Origin: Hirundichthys speculiger
Lineage: Eukaryota; Chordata; Actinopteri; Beloniformes; Exocoetidae
DNA length: 64,000 nt
Direction: 5' to 3'
Assembly (NCBI GenBank): GCA_018398805.1
Contig: JAGFBZ010000258.1
Span: 1,798,001 to 1,862,000 of the forward strand
The position numbers and the translations under genes were made by a program. The notes under the pieces were generated by a model. That model saw only the letters and a program-made list of their open reading frames with translations. It ran no database searches and was not told the DNA's origin. How positions within the stretch are numbered: position 1 is the first letter of the stretch; each line of letters begins with the position of its first letter. Below are positions 59,241-64,000 of the stretch, piece by piece.

Positions 59241-59588
59241 TGTCCACCCAGTCACATGTGGATTGCACAAATGGCTCTACCTCTCGATTATGCACCACTG
59301 TATTACTTACATACATTATTATTCGTATTGGCAGAGGATGTCTGTACAGTTGTGGACATGATCTCATTCAGATGTTTGCTGTGGAGGAAACGAGGAGATC
59401 ACAGAACTCTGTTGTTGAGTTTCTTGTACTGTGCGCCTCCCTCTGATCCTCCCCTTGCACTCGGAACACCCGAGATGCGCTCAGTGGTAGAAGGTAGATG
59501 TCATCATACCTGTTCCTCTGGCTCAATGCTCATCCAATGATCCGTTTAAAAAGCCGGATGCGCACAGCGGCAAGGCGCAGTGAGCTTT

Positions 59589-60381
59589 CCAGGAAAGCAT
59601 TTCTTAACTATAAAAGCACTCAGAGAGCGCAGACCTCCGCCAAGCACAACAGTTCTCCCATATAGCGATTTACAGATTGCTTGAAGGGCTATTTCATTAA
59701 AATCCATCCATAACTTTTTGAGTTATCTTGTACACAGACAGACAAACAGACAGATATACGCCGGCGAAAACACGCTGGCAAAAACATTACCTCCTTGGCG
59801 GAGGTAAAAATATTCTTACACAGACAATTCCCATCAGCTACCTGAAAGTCCCAGATAGTTGGTGCGCTCCCGGTAAACACGCTCAGGCAGAGCCACGAGA
59901 ACCGCCGCGAGAACCGCTGGGAGCGGCTATGCGTCTTAGCGCAGCTGTGCGGCTTGGTGCGTTTTGGCACAGCTGTGCGCACAACCGCTGCTAAGGATAT
60001 ATTCAAGCTAACTCAAAAAGTTACGGATGGATTTTGATGTAATTTTCAAGAGTTGTCAGAAATGTGAAAAGGAAGAACTGGTTTCATTTTGGCTGTGATC
60101 TGGAAGAAATCCTGGATTCTGGATCACTTTCAAATTTTCGATTAACATTGCGCTCAATGGGGCCAGAAATTTTGTTTCTCAATATCTCCGTTAATTATTG
60201 CCCACAACTCATGAAATTTCACTCAGGGATTGACAATGGAAACCTCTATCAAATTTCAGAGGCTGATCCGGATCTGATCTGATTTTATCGCAATCTGTAA
60301 ATCACTATATGGGAGAACTGTTGTGCTTGGCGGAGATCTGCGCTCTCCGAGTGCTTTTCTAGTTAAAAAATGCTTTCCTGG
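59589..60381. mobile_element. Foldback element, about 90-bp arms
   Basis: The left arm begins CCAGGAAAGCATTTCTTAAC and runs through GAGCGCAGACCTCCGCCAAG and AGTTCTCCCATATAG. The right arm is an inverted copy ending at 60381. The left half contains a second inverted GGAGGT motif (59634 and 59798). The interior is GC-rich at 59850-59990. No transposase is seen. This is a common type of fish interspersed repeat. Confidence 0.75.
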
Positions 60382-60479
60382 TTTGTTGAAACTTCTTGGA
60401 GTACAAAAGAAATGATTAAATCATTTGCTCCACATTAGTTAGAGCTAGTAATGTATATATCAGTGCAGAGGAGGAGGAG

Positions 60480-60966
60480 GAAAGAAGATGAGGAAGCTCT
60501 ACAGCAGAGTGTGACATCGACTCCCTGATTCACAATGCCAAGATCTACAACAACAACAACAAGAGAATGTTGTTTGAGACCCAGCGTGGAGGAGGAGCCA
60601 GAGGGGTTATCATGGAGGGACAAGCACCTTGGCATGTATCACCACCAAATTGAAGAGGTGGCTGACTGGTGGCTGGAAAAACCATACCAGTGGCTAGAAA
60701 AAGCTGGACTGAAACACAGTACAAAGGCACTGATCATGGCTGCACAAGAACAGGCCCTAAACACAAGATTTATAGAGGCTGGGGTCTACCACACCAGACA
60801 GGACCCCAGATGCAGGCTGTACAAAGATGTCCCTGAAACATTGCAGCACATCGCAGCAGGGTGTAAGATGCTGGCAGGCAAAGCATACATGGGACGGATT
60901 CTCAGCCTTGTCAGTCATGTCATCCCGCACCCCCACGTTAGATCAGGGCCAAAAGTCTGGACCTGA
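60480..60966 (+). mobile_element. R2-like LINE ORF C-terminal fragment
   Basis: An open frame of 143 codons (60535-60966) contains WLEKAGLKHSTKALIMAAQE, RFIEAGVYHTRQDPRC and LQHIAAGCKMLAGKAY. It matches the C-terminal part of R2-type (type-1 retrotransposable element) polyproteins found repeatedly in fish. The usual zinc-binding CRLC is CRLY here, so a cysteine is lost. It is not a cellular gene. Confidence 0.8.
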
Positions 60967-61139
60967 AAAAAATACGATCAGAAACTGGAAAAAAAAAAAA
61001 AGATCTGAACCTAAAAAAAATATCTGAATCTGAAAACATGACATTTCTAAGTCAAAATAAAATAAGAGCGAAAATTTTCAAAAAGTGTGTTAAAGTGAAA
61101 ATTGAAAGTTTATTCAAAGGTATTTGAGAAAAATAATTA

Positions 61140-61430
61140 AACTAAACATAGAGCTAAACTGATTTAGATCTTTTATAATTTCTCTGAAAACAGTCTGACC
61201 TTGGGGTGACCTTGCTGGGGCATGGACTCCTGGGAAGAGTGGCATCTGTCTTGAATGTATTTCTCTTGTGAATAATTGTTCTCACTGCAGCCTGACAGAC
61301 TCCAGATTGTAAATGTTCTAATAACCTTTCCCAGACTGATGGGATGTAACCGTTCCTTCTCTAAGATCATTGGTGATGTCTTTCCTCCTGGGCATTGTGT
61401 TAACATACATCTGAGTGCTCCATTTTATTT
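61140..61430 (-). repeat. Probable interspersed repeat fragment
   Basis: Phrases such as CCTTGGGGTGACCTTGCTGG, CTAAGATCATTGGTGATGTC and GGGCATTGTGTTAACATACA resemble a repeat seen widely in fish genomes. The minus-strand frame of 77 codons is part of it. I cannot name the class. Confidence 0.35.
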
Positions 61431-62736
61431 TTATAGATGTGTCCACACTTGCTTATAATGAGTTTTAATTAAAAACGTTTTATTAGCAGCACCTGGGAGC
61501 TACGTAGCCAGTGGAAGCAGTAAGGTTGTCTATCTACGTCTACATCTGTTCTACATCCGAAACCGGGTGAAGACCAAATGAGTTTCATTATGCCCTGATA
61601 TGTGACACCTTATAACTTAGTGTAAATCTTAAATGAACAGTATAATAGAACTCATTATTCTGCTTACCTGTAAATAAGTGGGTAATCTGCCCTGTTTTGT
61701 TTATACCCATCTTTTAATAAAACTTGCTTGATCCCAACCATCCACCCTCCCCCTTCCTTCTTTCACTCAGCTACCTATTTAGTGTCAGTTTTTCCATTTC
61801 CTCTCCTCCATTAATTAATGAGCCCATCTGGCTGCTTTTACTGTAATAGTCTTTAGCATTTGATGTGAATCTTACTACAGAAAGGCAGCACACAAAAGAC
61901 CATCTATTATCCCTATGGGGAATCCAGACAAAGCACTGTACAACACAAAGTGGATAAACACAAGTCTGCACACTTAAATGTTCAAATGGCTTGTTGTTCT
62001 GTTGCAATCAGTCAAAGCTGTTTTGAGGCGGAGCAATAACAAACTTCCAAGATGCTCTTTAAAAAAAGAGACACCCTTACGGTGCAATAAGAGTTAAAAA
62101 GAAAAACAGTATAAGCAACAGTGTAGGGGTTATAGGAATTGAATAAGACTTTATACAATTACTCATATTAGCAGTGTTCAAATACAGAGCAAAAATAAAC
62201 TCAATTAACACCTGAACAAAAAATATTGTTGAAAGATTTCACTTTATGTTAAACAAACCATCATACGGAGCCATCTCAAAAAAAAATTTTTTTTCCTATT
62301 TTTTTTTTTTTTTTCCTTCATGTCCCCTCCAGGGCTCCGTACCATCAGCATGTTGTAGCGTACAATATTTGTTTTAAAATGAGGCTGATAAGCCCCCTAA
62401 TGACAGAAACACTTTTTTTTTTGCTGATAAATTACCAGATTAGCCAGTTCACATGCATGTGATGTATATTACATTTTCAACCAATGCTGTGTGTGACTAT
62501 AATATTCTTAAATACATGACTGTGGCAGAAGCAATATATAACTTTTATCACAGTGCAATTACACACACACACACAAACAAAGACAAAAAGAGTATTGTAA
62601 GGCACTTAAAGCTGTTATAAGTATAGTCTTGTGTTTTTTTTTACATTTTCTGAGTCTAGATTAAGCCAGTGAATGCAGCGTGACTATCTAGATTATGTCT
62701 GCCATCGCAAGACTTGTTGTTCTCGTCTTCTACTAG
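61431..62736. other. Non-coding stretch
   Basis: No gene. It has homopolymer A/T tracts (62279-62318) and a short CA run (62562-62573). Confidence 0.45.
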
Positions 62737-62851
62737 TTGTTCGGCTCTCATGGCTCACTGCCTGGACGCTGCTCAAACACTGTCTGTGCCAGAGGCCAAA
62801 ACAATACGGTGATCAACATCCGCTGTGACTGTAACTCACCTGTTATTAAAG
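62737..62851 (+). CDS. Possible internal exon, cysteine-rich, unknown
   Basis: A 115-nt stretch lies between a pyrimidine-rich acceptor (TCGTCTTCTACTAG) and a consensus donor (AAAG, then GTAAGT). It is open only in the frame that reads LFGSHGSLPGRCSNTVCARG and then about 18 residues with RCDCNS. It holds four cysteines in the spacing C-x4-C-x12-C-x-C, as in a secreted or extracellular domain. Joined in phase to an acceptor at 62977 (TTTCATAG), it would end with GYK-stop at 62988. I do not recognise the family and see no upstream exon with a signal peptide. Chance cannot be ruled out. Confidence 0.3.
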
Positions 62852-62988
62852 GTAAGTAAAAGTCCAAAAAAGAAGATTCTTTGTCATGTGCTTTAATATT
62901 CCCATGCATCTGCATTCCACCGAAAGGTAAAATAATATTTCATATGGGAAATATTAAATGTCTTAATGCTTTCATAGGATATAAGTGA

Positions 62989-64000
62989 GCTGCAGGTGGG
63001 TGCTGAAATGATTACCAGCAGGGACCAGACCTCTGCAGAGGCAAATGTTTTGTCAGTTTAATGAACTGGAGTATTCAGATATGCAGCAACACAATGCCAA
63101 GATGGAAAGACATGAGCAAGAGTTTTTGAAAAAACAATTGTTCATAAACATCATTCTGGAAAGGTTTGAAAAGACAAAACTGGACAATGCAACTCTGGGT
63201 GAAAGAGAGAGAAAAGCCCCTCTCTTTTCAACCTCCCCTCCTCCTCTGCTCGAGCCCTGCCCCATTTAAGATGCCCACATCAAAGTTGTTGGAAAAGAAA
63301 AAACTTTTCTAAGAAATTCATTTAGCTTCAGTTTCATTTCACCAGAAATGACTATCTTGTTTCTCCACAAACACTGAGAAAGCTAATCTTCATCATCCTG
63401 ATGGTGTCACGGACAAAATGTTGGTGTACATTATTCGTCATCCAGGTTTCTGATAATCTTAAATGCTCAAATATAAGGCAAACAGACTTGTTTCCTTGGT
63501 TCCTGAAGGAGGTGGTTGGCTGAAACTCTCCATCCTGTCTGTTATAAAGTAATATAAATTATCTTCCTGGGCTAACAGAAGCTAAAAACAGCTAACTAGT
63601 GGGCGTGTTCCAGACAGTTTCCTCACACTGCTGGTCCTGCCTCTCCGTAGCATGGAGCTGAGCAGTTCAAGAACAAAACAATGATCTCTGCAAACCTTCG
63701 GGACATGTGAATGGATGATGTGTCCAGTGTTTACAGCCAGTGGCTGAAACAAGTTATTGTGTCTGTCTGTGGGAGTGCTGGAAGACTTTTATGTTGTAAC
63801 CATAGAGGCTTCTTCCACTACGAATAACAATGTGATGTGTTTGGTTGCAGCAAATTATCAGAGAAACAACGTGGCTTAAATATAATCAAAGAATTTGTCG
63901 GACATAGAAGGAGGCAACGAGTTTAACAAGAATCTATTAACCCTGTAGAAATTCATGTTTTGTTTTGTTTTTTGATCATTTAAAAGGAGTGTGTGTTGTA
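62989..64000. other. Mostly non-coding stretch
   Basis: A 74-codon frame at 63045-63269 is charged, with a coiled-coil-like first half (see findings). Nothing else is recognised up to the window end. Confidence 0.4.

Noticed and set aside
59181..59540. 119-codon plus-strand frame
   Set aside because: It begins inside a palindromic repeat and has no family signature or exon borders.
60535..60966. 143-codon plus-strand frame as a cellular gene
   Set aside because: It matches the C-terminus of R2-like LINE proteins and has lost a zinc-binding cysteine.

Overview
The window looks like a gene-poor, AT-rich stretch of a ray-finned fish (teleost, probably percomorph) nuclear genome. The evidence is the repeat content and one interrupted vertebrate gene. 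Repeats include tRNA-derived SINEs, L1-, Rex1/CR1- and R2-like LINE tails, many short hAT elements, a pogo/Tigger remnant and simple repeats. There is no prokaryotic gene organisation. Most open frames are short and are either random or belong to decayed transposons.

The one well-supported protein gene is a nine-exon tetraspanin on the minus strand (coding exons 44940 down to 39183). It splices to 236 residues, with every intron in phase 0, four membrane segments, a CCG motif and six cysteines in the large loop. It lies in a duplicated block (about 37283-46543). A second block in the same orientation (about 20850-28975) carries a decayed copy. That copy has a one-base deletion in exon 1 and has lost exons 3, 6, 7 and 8. 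Exons 2, 4, 5 and 9 are still open with usable splice sites. The two copies share the region upstream of the start codon and a polyadenylation-type signal at the far end.

Region by region: 1-20850 is mostly non-coding, with a Rex1-like LINE fragment (6185-6720), a 32-bp minisatellite (7491-7609), a 786-bp foldback element (12477-13262) and a hAT MITE (16419-16798). 20850-28975 is the pseudogene block. 28975-37283 is a transposon-rich spacer with nested hAT elements and a pogo/Tigger remnant. 37283-46543 is the intact tetraspanin block. 48190-50720 is a composite of foldback elements, an LTR-like repeat and a 250-bp direct duplication. 53030-54400 holds opposed LTR-like repeats and hairpins. 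57336-60966 is a cluster of LINE and foldback debris. A possible cysteine-rich exon lies at 62737-62851 (+).

No operon-like or multi-gene system is visible. The most unusual material is the tetraspanin duplicate pair, with uneven exon divergence, and a group of roughly 790-bp foldback elements. Two of these share TATGGA termini and have arms built of short tandem repeats. Family names for repeats come from recognition of protein or sequence patterns, without any database search.
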